Part shown: piece after piece, positions 55,271 through 63,150 of the stretch
Layout of the letters: the number at the start of each line of letters is the position of its first letter
Numbering within the stretch: the stretch's first letter is position 1
Source of the DNA: Vibrio sp. JC009
GTDB lineage: Bacteria; Pseudomonadota; Gammaproteobacteria; Enterobacterales; Vibrionaceae
Reading direction: 5' to 3'
DNA length: 64,000 nucleotides
NCBI RefSeq assembly: GCF_029016485.1
Contig: NZ_CP092106.1
Coordinates: 1,674,001-1,738,000, forward strand
The notes under the pieces: model-generated
Database searches by the model: none
Told to the model about the DNA's origin: nothing
Seen by the model: the letters and a program-made list of their open reading frames with translations, nothing else
Translations under genes and position numbers: made by a program

Positions 55271-56845
55271 CTACTCCCTCGGCTCCGTCGTAAGCCCCAT
55301 AAGTAGGCTAATACACATCAATATCATAACAATCGTAAACGGAAGCGCCGTAACGATTACCCCCGCCTGAAGTGCCTGTAGCGCTTCTGCGCCACCGACA
55401 TACAGAAGTACGCCAGCGATTGCGCCTTCAATAACCGCCCAGAATACGCGTTGCGGTACCGGGTTATCGATTTTGCCGCCTGCGGTAATGTTATCAATAA
55501 CCAGAGAGCCGGAGTCTGAAGAGGTCACAAAAAACACCATGATCAGAACAATGGATAACAGCGAAATCACGCTGCTAAGCGGAAGCGAATCGTAAAGATG
55601 GAAAAGAGCCAGGCTGACATCCCCTAACCCGTTTGCGCCAAGTTCACCGACCTTATTAAACACCTGATCAATGGCAATACCACCAAAAGTGGACATCCAG
55701 AGAATAGTGACCAGAGTCGGAACGATAATGACAGCCACCACAAACTCACGGACTGTACGGCCTTTAGAAACACGTGCGATAAACATACCGACAAATGGCG
55801 ACCATGAAATCCACCAGGCCCAGTAGAATACTGTCCAGCCGTGCATCCAGAGCTCATCTTCACGGCCATATGGGTTACTCAGCGCGACAAAGTTCTCGAT
55901 ATAGCCAAGCGTTGTTTCCATCATATAGTGAGGCGCAGTATCTATGGTTACTGCGATCACGAAAAACAGCAGTGCCGCAGCAACGATAATATTGATATTA
56001 CTGATTAGCTTCACGCCGCCTTCGATACCACGATATACAGAATAAGTTGCCAGCAGGGTAACAAATACGATGATCACCATCTGGGTCATCAGACCGCCAT
56101 CGGTGCCAAATACATAGTTGATACCACTGGTTACCTGCTGAGCGCCCAGACCAAGCGAAGGCGCAAGGCCAAAGATGGTGGCGACAACCGCCATAATATC
56201 GATAACGTGGCCAAACCAACCCCAGGCTCTGTCACCAAGGATCGGATAGAAGATAGAACGAATAGAGAGTGGCAGACCTTTATTATAAGCAAAGAACGCA
56301 AGTGCCAGTGCTACCACCGCATACATTGCCCAGGCGTTAAAGCCCCAGTGATAAACCGTCGCGCCAAGCGCAACACGGATCGCTTCTTGGCTATTGGCTT
56401 CCACATTAAGCGGTGTTTCATACCAGCCGGTAAAATAAGCCAGCGGCTCAGCTACGCCCCAGAAAAGCAGCCCGATCCCCATACCGGCGGCAAACAGCAT
56501 CGCCATCCAGGAAAGATTAGAGTGCTCAGGCCTGCAGTCCGTGCCACCGATACGAATTTTGCCATACGGAGAAAGCACCAGACCAATACAGAACAGCAGA
56601 AAGATGTTCCCCGACCACATAAACAGCTCATCAAACTGGTTGATGATACCCCATTTGATGCTATCCAGCGCCGATTTCGCCGTTCCCGGATCCATCACAA
56701 CCAGTGCAATCAAGATCAGCACCATAATCCCGGCACTAAGCCCGAATACAGGGTTATGAACATCAAAACCCCACTTCTGTACGTTATCCTGACCAACCTG
56801 ATAATCGGTACTGTCGATACTGTACTTATCAATTCCTTTTGTCAT
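55271..56845 (-). CDS. BCCT-family glycine betaine/choline-type transporter
   Basis: The 524-residue protein has about 12 membrane helices and the BCCT signatures GMGIGLLFWGVAEP and FYWAWWISWSPFVGMFIARVSKG (tryptophan box of helix 8). VTSSDSGSLVIDNITAGG, a late motif of the family, is also intact. It takes up quaternary amines such as glycine betaine, choline or carnitine with Na+ or H+ and probably serves osmoprotection in a marine cell; the exact substrate is not decidable. The C-terminus is short, without a long osmosensory tail. Confidence 0.93.
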   Translation of the reverse strand: MTKGIDKYSIDSTDYQVGQDNVQKWGFDVHNPVFGLSAGIMVLILIALVVMDPGTAKSALDSIKWGIINQFDELFMWSGNIFLLFCIGLVLSPYGKIRIGGTDCRPEHSNLSWMAMLFAAGMGIGLLFWGVAEPLAYFTGWYETPLNVEANSQEAIRVALGATVYHWGFNAWAMYAVVALALAFFAYNKGLPLSIRSIFYPILGDRAWGWFGHVIDIMAVVATIFGLAPSLGLGAQQVTSGINYVFGTDGGLMTQMVIIVFVTLLATYSVYRGIEGGVKLISNINIIVAAALLFFVIAVTIDTAPHYMMETTLGYIENFVALSNPYGREDELWMHGWTVFYWAWWISWSPFVGMFIARVSKGRTVREFVVAVIIVPTLVTILWMSTFGGIAIDQVFNKVGELGANGLGDVSLALFHLYDSLPLSSVISLLSIVLIMVFFVTSSDSGSLVIDNITAGGKIDNPVPQRVFWAVIEGAIAGVLLYVGGAEALQALQAGVIVTALPFTIVMILMCISLLMGLTTEPRE

Positions 56846-56995
56846 AGTTTCTGCCTAAATCTGTAGATACTAAGAATATGCTAGCACTTATGTAACTAAA
56901 TTTCAGGGGAAGATGAGGAAATGGGGGAATAATGAAAGAAAAACACAAAACACCTCGTTCCCATGCTTATATGGACTCCCGGGTGTTGTCAAAAA

Positions 56996-57136
56996 GTTTA
57001 TTAGAACAGAGGTCAGATGCTTGCTTATATACGGGCTCTAACTGAGGAGCTACCTCGGCCTCTTCGATGTATTCGCACCTTCATGACTTTATCTCCCGCA
57101 CGGTAGTTTCTACCTGAGCATGGGCCAGTCTCTTGA
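56996..57136 (-). ncRNA. Candidate bridge RNA (seekRNA) of IS-A copy 2
   Basis: Same sequence as analysed at 60975-61115. Ends are estimates. Confidence 0.65.
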
Positions 57137-57185
57137 AGGTTGGTCTTACCTGTTTGTTCTTACGTTCTTTTTGACTAACCTGGTA

Positions 57186-58223
57186 TTAAGCCACAAGTGG
57201 TTGTGGCTTATATTCCTCATCACTTTTTATCATGGCAAGAGCCGTTCTCACCGTTTTATTTGCCAAAGCAATAGCTGCAACTTTTTTGCCTCGCCTTGTG
57301 GTCAGATCTTTAAGCCATTGCTCTTTTCCTGTCCGGGCTTCTCGTTTTTCCAGTTTACACACAACTGTTAAGGCTCCTCGAAAGAGTGCACTACGCAACA
57401 TGTTGTGACCACACTTTTTAGCGATAGAACCTATTTTCTGTTTACCACCACTACTGTGTTGAACGGGTGTTAACCCCAGACAAGCTGAAGCTTCTCTACC
57501 CTTACTAAAATGCTCTGCCTGGCCTAACGCTACTTTTAATAAAACTGAGCATACTGGGCCAACCCCCTCCAGAGCTTGTAACCGCCTGCACACTTTATCT
57601 TGCGCTATTGACTGCTGTAGTTGTTGTGTAAAAGCTTCTACTTGCTCTATCAAATTTATAAACTGCTCATACATCTGACTCAGGCAAGCTCTAAACTGGC
57701 CGGTTAATCCGTTATCAGCGTCCTCAAGAACATAAGGAATGGCTTCTCTCAATGCTTTATCACCTTTAGTGATCGGAATGCCAAACTCCAGTAAATAGGA
57801 ACGCAGTTGATTACTTATACTTACCTTCTGCCTAACCAGTAGATCTCGCATATGAACGATGGATTGCTGACACTGCTCTTCAACGGTTGGTATGCGACAG
57901 GATTTTATTTGAGATTGCGTAGCTGCGATAGCAATGGCAATAGCGTCATTGGCATCGGTTTTTTGGCCCTGCCTGAATGCAGCTGCCCGACGTGGGGCAA
58001 TAGCCTTCACTTCATGCCCTTGCTCTTTAGCATATCGAGCCCAATAGTTGGTTGTACTGCATGACTCCATTGCTACCAGTGTTGCTTTTTCCCTGGCTAA
58101 AAATTCCAGCAGTTTCTTACGGCTCATTTCTCGATTAAAAATAATCTTGCCATCGAAATTCATCTTACAGACCTGAAAAACACTCTTTGCAAGGTCAATA
58201 GCAATAACGGTAGAATATTTCAT
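57186..58223 (-). CDS. IS110-family transposase (IS-A copy 2)
   Basis: Same 345-residue protein as at 33840-34877, without change. Intact frames and identical sequence in three copies point to recent activity. Confidence 0.95.
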   Translation of the reverse strand: MKYSTVIAIDLAKSVFQVCKMNFDGKIIFNREMSRKKLLEFLAREKATLVAMESCSTTNYWARYAKEQGHEVKAIAPRRAAAFRQGQKTDANDAIAIAIAATQSQIKSCRIPTVEEQCQQSIVHMRDLLVRQKVSISNQLRSYLLEFGIPITKGDKALREAIPYVLEDADNGLTGQFRACLSQMYEQFINLIEQVEAFTQQLQQSIAQDKVCRRLQALEGVGPVCSVLLKVALGQAEHFSKGREASACLGLTPVQHSSGGKQKIGSIAKKCGHNMLRSALFRGALTVVCKLEKREARTGKEQWLKDLTTRRGKKVAAIALANKTVRTALAMIKSDEEYKPQPLVA

Positions 58224-58517
58224 GTATGGACTCCTTTTGTAAAAGTTTGGTCGCTTATTACGCTACTCCTGAGGGAGCCGGGAGTCCATACATCTCCAGC
58301 GTGGGAATGCATATCGGAGTTAATTTAATCACTTAAACTCTAACGCGAACCGTGTCCTGAATTAACTTAAAACACCTTTAAATCAAAAGGTTAAAGAGCA
58401 TAAGATTAAGCGAAGTGGATGATTACGGTGAATCTGGTATGCAATGGCATGGACTCCCTCACCTTCGTCGAAAATATCGGCTAAGGTAAGAGTGTCAACT
58501 AAAAAGGAGCCCATGCC

Positions 58518-59540
58518 ATGAACAAGAATATCACTATTTCTATCGACCTTGCTAAGACTGTTATTCAAGTTGCGATAATTAATAAGCACGGAAAGCTTTC
58601 ATCTAATCAAAAAGTATCTCAATCAAAGTTAATTTCAATGGTGGCTAAGCACCCCAAAGCTGTTATTTGTATGGAAGCTTGTGCAACGGCTCATTATTGG
58701 GGTCGAAAGTTCCAGCAGGCAGGACATCAAGTCTTACTCGTGCCTGCTCAGATCGCCGCTAAGTATCGCTCGGGAAATAAAAATGATCCCAATGATGCTT
58801 TGGCTATTTATGAAGCCAGTCAGCGGACAGATATTCATTTCGTTCCGGTTAAAACTGTTGAACAGCAAGATCTTGCCTGCTTACTAAGACTGCGGGAAGG
58901 TTATATTAAGCAACGAACACAGCTTGCTAACCGTATCCGGGGGCTTGCGATGGAATATGGCATCAAATTTCCCATAGGAATCAATTCGCTCAGAAAACAG
59001 CTACCGTTTGAGTTGGAAAATGCTGAAAATGAATTAACCCATGCTGCTCGGTTTATTCTAAATAATCTTAAAGAACAGTTGCTCGCGCTTGATACCCAAA
59101 TTGATGATGCCACTCAAGCTCTTACCAATCAGGCAAAACAAAATGAAGATTGTAAGCTTTTAGCCTCGTTACCGGGTATTTCATGGATTTCAGGCAGTGC
59201 TTTGTATGCCAGGTTAGGAAATGCATCGGCTTATAAGTGTGGTAGGGATGCAAGCGCAAGCATTGGATTAGTGCCTGCTCATACAGGAAGTGGAGGTAGA
59301 AATATCAACCTTGGCATTACTAAGCGAGGAGATCGTTATCTCAGAGCTCTTGTCGTTCATGGTGCCCGAGCTGTAGTTAGTCATGTCAAAGATAAAACTG
59401 ATCCACTTAGTCAGTGGATACGCTCTCTGTTAGAGAGAAACCATGTGAATAAAGTCGTTATTGCTCTAGCGAATAAGATAGTCAGGATGGCGTGTGCCAT
59501 ATTGAAATCAAAACAGCCTTACCAGCTTAAGTTAGCTTAA
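58518..59540 (+). CDS. IS110-family transposase (IS-B copy 2)
   Basis: Same 340-residue protein as at 51231-52253. AGGAG 7 nt before the ATG lies in GGAGCCCATGCC, an inverted near-copy (11 of 12) of the element's left terminus GGCATGGACTCC (58446-58457). Confidence 0.95.
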   Translation: MNKNITISIDLAKTVIQVAIINKHGKLSSNQKVSQSKLISMVAKHPKAVICMEACATAHYWGRKFQQAGHQVLLVPAQIAAKYRSGNKNDPNDALAIYEASQRTDIHFVPVKTVEQQDLACLLRLREGYIKQRTQLANRIRGLAMEYGIKFPIGINSLRKQLPFELENAENELTHAARFILNNLKEQLLALDTQIDDATQALTNQAKQNEDCKLLASLPGISWISGSALYARLGNASAYKCGRDASASIGLVPAHTGSGGRNINLGITKRGDRYLRALVVHGARAVVSHVKDKTDPLSQWIRSLLERNHVNKVVIALANKIVRMACAILKSKQPYQLKLA

Positions 59541-59604
59541 CTGAAATAAGGTAAAGCTGAATTTGGAGCAAACGACAAACCAGCGTAATAGCAAGTAATT
59601 AAGA

Positions 59605-59760
59605 TAAAGTGTTAGCACAGCACACAAGGCAAACTCTGTGTGGGAATGAGGCAATAAATGCCTGGACTGCGATTAGAAGCCTTGTTAGTGGATTTAGCCA
59701 TAAAGGTTCGGGGTAGCGCCCCATGATGAAACCGAATATACGTGCACTTGCATAAACTCT
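59605..59760 (+). ncRNA. Candidate bridge RNA (seekRNA) of IS-B copy 2
   Basis: Loop 1: GTGGGAATG (59640-59648) is the exact reverse complement of the right target with core, CA-TTCCCAC; a GGCA/TGCC hairpin; then CTGGACTGCG (59662-59671) resembling the left target with core CTGGTATG-CA at 7 of 10. Loop 2: GCCAT (59697-59701) complements the left IS end ATGGC; ATATAC (59736-59741) equals the right IS end ATATA plus the first core base. The order is the same as in IS-A. RNA ends are estimates. Confidence 0.65.
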
Positions 59761-59887
59761 TATTATCTTAAACCACTTGTGTTACAGGGGGAGTCCATAT
59801 ACATTCCCACGCAGGAGATGTATGGACTCCCGGCTCCCTCAGGAGTAGCGTAATAAGCGACCAAACTTTTACAAAAGGAGTCCATAC

Positions 59888-60925
59888 ATGAAATATTCTA
59901 CCGTTATTGCTATTGACCTTGCAAAGAGTGTTTTTCAGGTCTGTAAGATGAATTTCGATGGCAAGATTATTTTTAATCGAGAAATGAGCCGTAAGAAACT
60001 GCTGGAATTTTTAGCCAGGGAAAAAGCAACACTGGTAGCAATGGAGTCATGCAGTACAACCAACTATTGGGCTCGATATGCTAAAGAGCAAGGGCATGAA
60101 GTGAAGGCTATTGCCCCACGTCGGGCAGCTGCATTCAGGCAGGGCCAAAAAACCGATGCCAATGACGCTATTGCCATTGCTATCGCAGCTACGCAATCTC
60201 AAATAAAATCCTGTCGCATACCAACCGTTGAAGAGCAGTGTCAGCAATCCATCGTTCATATGCGAGATCTACTGGTTAGGCAGAAGGTAAGTATAAGTAA
60301 TCAACTGCGTTCCTATTTACTGGAGTTTGGCATTCCGATCACTAAAGGTGATAAAGCATTGAGAGAAGCCATTCCTTATGTTCTTGAGGACGCTGATAAC
60401 GGATTAACCGGCCAGTTTAGAGCTTGCCTGAGTCAGATGTATGAGCAGTTTATAAATTTGATAGAGCAAGTAGAAGCTTTTACACAACAACTACAGCAGT
60501 CAATAGCGCAAGATAAAGTGTGCAGGCGGTTACAAGCTCTGGAGGGGGTTGGCCCAGTATGCTCAGTTTTATTAAAAGTAGCGTTAGGCCAGGCAGAGCA
60601 TTTTAGTAAGGGTAGAGAAGCTTCAGCTTGTCTGGGGTTAACACCCGTTCAACACAGTAGTGGTGGTAAACAGAAAATAGGTTCTATCGCTAAAAAGTGT
60701 GGTCACAACATGTTGCGTAGTGCACTCTTTCGAGGAGCCTTAACAGTTGTGTGTAAACTGGAAAAACGAGAAGCCCGGACAGGAAAAGAGCAATGGCTTA
60801 AAGATCTGACCACAAGGCGAGGCAAAAAAGTTGCAGCTATTGCTTTGGCAAATAAAACGGTGAGAACGGCTCTTGCCATGATAAAAAGTGATGAGGAATA
60901 TAAGCCACAACCACTTGTGGCTTAA
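59888..60925 (+). CDS. IS110-family transposase (IS-A copy 3)
   Basis: Same 345-residue protein as the other IS-A copies. The leader contains 13-bp inverted repeats, 59818-59830 and 59877-59889; the second includes the ribosome-binding site and start codon. Confidence 0.95.
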   Translation: MKYSTVIAIDLAKSVFQVCKMNFDGKIIFNREMSRKKLLEFLAREKATLVAMESCSTTNYWARYAKEQGHEVKAIAPRRAAAFRQGQKTDANDAIAIAIAATQSQIKSCRIPTVEEQCQQSIVHMRDLLVRQKVSISNQLRSYLLEFGIPITKGDKALREAIPYVLEDADNGLTGQFRACLSQMYEQFINLIEQVEAFTQQLQQSIAQDKVCRRLQALEGVGPVCSVLLKVALGQAEHFSKGREASACLGLTPVQHSSGGKQKIGSIAKKCGHNMLRSALFRGALTVVCKLEKREARTGKEQWLKDLTTRRGKKVAAIALANKTVRTALAMIKSDEEYKPQPLVA

Positions 60926-60974
60926 TACCAGGTTAGTCAAAAAGAACGTAAGAACAAACAGGTAAGACCAACCT

Positions 60975-61115
60975 TCAAGAGACTGGCCCATGCTCAGGTA
61001 GAAACTACCGTGCGGGAGATAAAGTCATGAAGGTGCGAATACATCGAAGAGGCCGAGGTAGCTCCTCAGTTAGAGCCCGTATATAAGCAAGCATCTGACC
61101 TCTGTTCTAATAAAC
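60975..61115 (+). ncRNA. Candidate bridge RNA (seekRNA) of IS-A copy 3
   Basis: Loop 1: CCCATGCT (60987-60994) is the exact reverse complement of the right target AG-CATGGG; hairpin GGTAG-AAA-CTACC; then GCGGGAG (61012-61018) equals the left target GCNGG-AG at all fixed positions. Loop 2: ATACATC (61039-61045) is the reverse complement of the left IS end G-ATGTAT; ATATAAG (61081-61087) equals the right IS end ATATA-AG. Both loops have the same topology: 5' guide for core plus right half, 3' guide for left half plus core. RNA ends are estimates. Confidence 0.7.
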
Positions 61116-61182
61116 TTTTTGACAACACCCGGGAGTCCATATAAGCATGGGAACGAGAGGCTGTACACTAACGGTACTTTTT

Positions 61183-61253
61183 GGGAAAGCCTTCCAACAA
61201 ACACTTTCCCAGGAACCAGGGCCCAATAACCCTGGTCCCCTCCCGCAACGGGA
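61183..61253. repeat. Three adjacent hairpins
   Basis: GGGAAAG/CTTTCCC (61183-61210), ACCAGGG/CCCTGGT (61215-61236) and TCCCG/CGGGA (61241-61253) stand in a row after the stop of the reverse-strand gene at 61255. They may act as its terminator; no long T run is present. Confidence 0.55.
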
Positions 61254-61254
61254 A

Positions 61255-61626
61255 TTAGCAAGCCTTATAGATAACCTTATTACCCGCAAGCTGCTCTTTA
61301 ACTACAAGGTTTTCTTCCAGAAGCTTCTTCAGCGCACCTGTCGCCCAGGATGCTGCTTTTGCGTCTTCCTGACCCGCTTCAAGGCCGATACCTTTAGGGT
61401 TGATACCTTCAGCATTCTTAGCAACGATATCCAGTACCTGCTGCTGCTTTGGAGTCAGAGATACTTCTGCTTTTTTCGCTACTGATTCAACTTTCTCTGC
61501 AACCACTTTTTCAGCTACCGCAGCAGTTTTCTTTTCTGCCTGTGGAGTAACCAGTTTAGTGCCAACAGTTAATTTCAGACGCTTTTGCAGTTTCATCTGC
61601 ACTTTACGTTTATGAGCAAGTCTCAT
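61255..61626 (-). CDS. Small basic protein with winged-helix-like C-terminus
   Basis: The 123-residue protein starts with a basic segment (MRLAHKRKVQMKLQKRLKL), has an Ala/Lys/Glu-rich linker (AAVAEKVVAEKVESVAKKAE) and a C-terminal region LTPKQQQVLDIVAKNAEG...SWATGALKKLLEENLVVKE that looks like a winged helix-turn-helix of MarR type. AAGGA about 11 nt before the first ATG supports this start. It may bind nucleic acid. I do not recognise a named gene. Confidence 0.75.
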   Translation of the reverse strand: MRLAHKRKVQMKLQKRLKLTVGTKLVTPQAEKKTAAVAEKVVAEKVESVAKKAEVSLTPKQQQVLDIVAKNAEGINPKGIGLEAGQEDAKAASWATGALKKLLEENLVVKEQLAGNKVIYKAC

Positions 61627-61742
61627 TTAATTTGATTCCTTCATTTGCCGCACTCATAGCAGCACTTAAAAATACAAAGCGCGTTTTATACCAAAATTTG
61701 GGAAGGATTTGTAGTTATTGAGGGAAATATAAACATAAAAAA

Positions 61743-62396
61743 TCAATACAACGGCATCTCATCCGCTACAAACGGATTACTGGCTCTTTCCCGGCCAAAA
61801 GTCGAAGAAGGCCCGTGTCCCGGTACAAACTCAACATCGTTGCCCAGAGGCCAGAGTTTAGTTTTAATTGAATCAATCAGCGTATTAAAGTCGCCTTTCG
61901 GGAAATCGGTACGGCCGATACCGCCGTTAAACAGAACGTCACCGACAAACGCCAGTTTTGCTTCTTCGCTGTAGAAAACAACGTGACCCGGCGTGTGGCC
62001 CGGCGTGTGAATTACCTTCATTGACTGATTGCCGAAAGTCACTTCATCTCCCTCAACCAGCCACTGGTTTGGCTCAAATGCAGTAGTCAGAGGAAAACCA
62101 AACATCTGGCTCTGCCCTTCCAGGCCCTGCAGCCAGAAGTTGTCGTCTTTATGCGGGCCAACGATTTGTGCGCTTTCCATTTCTGCCAGACGTTCCGTAC
62201 CGCCAACATGGTCAAGGTGACCATGAGTCAGCAAAAGGGTTTCGACTTCAACACCGAGCTCTTTAATGAGTGCAGAAAGCTGCTTTTCATCACCACCCGG
62301 ATCGATAACCACACCTTTCATGGTCTCATCACACCAGACGATAGAACAGTTTTGCGCAAATGAAGTAACGGGAACGACTTTGTATTTTAAACTCAT
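61743..62396 (-). CDS. ycbL: Metallo-beta-lactamase-fold hydrolase YcbL (glyoxalase II-like)
   Basis: The 217-residue protein has the metal-binding motif THGHLDHVGG, the downstream His of HTPGHTPGH, Asp of FVGDVLF and the C-terminal VPGHGP. Length and order next to ycbK and ycbB match YcbL of E. coli and Salmonella, a type II glyoxalase that hydrolyses S-lactoylglutathione. Cytoplasmic. Same strand as ycbK and ycbB. Confidence 0.93.
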   Translation of the reverse strand: MSLKYKVVPVTSFAQNCSIVWCDETMKGVVIDPGGDEKQLSALIKELGVEVETLLLTHGHLDHVGGTERLAEMESAQIVGPHKDDNFWLQGLEGQSQMFGFPLTTAFEPNQWLVEGDEVTFGNQSMKVIHTPGHTPGHVVFYSEEAKLAFVGDVLFNGGIGRTDFPKGDFNTLIDSIKTKLWPLGNDVEFVPGHGPSSTFGRERASNPFVADEMPLY

Positions 62397-62455
62397 AACT
62401 TTGCTCGGGTTATTTTTGAAGAGAGAAGACTATGACATCAGAGACCAAACAAGTA

Positions 62456-62478
62456 AAGGGGCGCATTTAGCGCCCCTT
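62456..62478 (-). terminator. Hairpin after ycbK
   Basis: AAGGGGCGC pairs with GCGCCCCTT around 5 nt, 19 bp beyond the ycbK stop on the reverse strand. The T run that follows is short (TTTACTT). Confidence 0.6.
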
Positions 62479-62496
62479 CAATGAATCAGTATTAAA

Positions 62497-63045
62497 TTAC
62501 CAGAACCTTACACGACCGGTATCAATATGAACAAAGTTACTTTTCTCATAATAGCCCACACCGCCCGCTTTCTGCGCCAGTGCGACTTTTTGCACCTTCT
62601 TTAAGTCAACACCCGGGATACGGAAGTCGATGGCTTTACCGCGCATATGCATGCTCTTCTTTGCTACACCGCCTGATTTAGCTGCCAGCATTTCATTAGT
62701 CGCCGGAGAGCGGTAGCCTGAGATAATCTGAATTTCAGCAGTGGTGCCAAGCTGGTTTCTGATATTGTCTAACTGAACCAGAAGACGTTTATCGATAGGG
62801 AATACTTCGTTGCGACGGAAATCTCTGCAAAGGCGTGCAATATCGTCCAGCGCTTCTTCAACGAAATTTTCGCCATCGAAAAAGCAGGTTTTTAGTCTTT
62901 CACCGGTATGCAGGTTATTAAGACTGATTTCGCGAGGGATCATCTGGCTTTTATCCACTGATGATGCCAATACAATACTTGGGGCGATTGATGCTAAAGC
63001 TACACTTCCTGTTGTAAGCTTTAAGAAGTTACGTCTGCTCAGCAT
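62497..63045 (-). CDS. ycbK: YcbK, Tat-exported M15-like peptidase domain protein (DUF882)
   Basis: The 182-residue protein has a Tat signal (SRRNFLKLTTGSVALASIAP) with cleavage near ALASS. The mature part shows peptidase M15/DUF882 features: GYRSPATNEMLAAKS, SMHMRGKAIDFRI with HxxxxxxD zinc-type residues and NFVHIDTGRVRFW. It probably acts on the peptidoglycan peptide in the periplasm; activity of the family is not firmly shown. Length equals the E. coli protein (182). Gene order ycbB-ycbK-ycbL is conserved. Confidence 0.93.
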   Translation of the reverse strand: MLSRRNFLKLTTGSVALASIAPSIVLASSVDKSQMIPREISLNNLHTGERLKTCFFDGENFVEEALDDIARLCRDFRRNEVFPIDKRLLVQLDNIRNQLGTTAEIQIISGYRSPATNEMLAAKSGGVAKKSMHMRGKAIDFRIPGVDLKKVQKVALAQKAGGVGYYEKSNFVHIDTGRVRFW

Positions 63046-63150
63046 GAGTACACAACCTTTTAAGTTACAAATCTGTCAGGAATAAAAGGTATAGTATATT
63101 ATTTAACCAGTCAACAATTAGTTGGTCATTTACAACCACTTTTTTACAAC

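Larger units (their letters stand above)
56968..58295 (-). mobile_element. IS-A copy 2 (1328 bp)
   Basis: Identical to copy 1 with different flanks. Inserted in the loop of another palindrome (CTCGTTCCCA left, GCGTGGGAATGCATATC right). Confidence 0.92.
58444..59803 (+). mobile_element. IS-B copy 2 (1360 bp)
   Basis: Left junction TCTGGTATG-CA, right junction CA-TTCCCACGC. The 16 bases after its end lead directly into IS-A copy 3. The 148 bp between IS-A copy 2 and this element hold no gene. Confidence 0.92.
59816..61143 (+). mobile_element. IS-A copy 3 (1328 bp)
   Basis: Inverted relative to copy 2, with AG core at 59816-59817 and 61144-61145. It lies in the loop of the same palindrome whose tail holds IS-B copy 2. 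Left arm ACATTCCCACGCAGG, right arm CATGGGAACGAG. Confidence 0.92.

Noticed and set aside
56968..61143. Composite transposon carrying cargo genes between IS-A copies
   Set aside because: Only IS-B lies between the two IS-A copies, and IS110-type elements do not normally form composite transposons by end synapsis.
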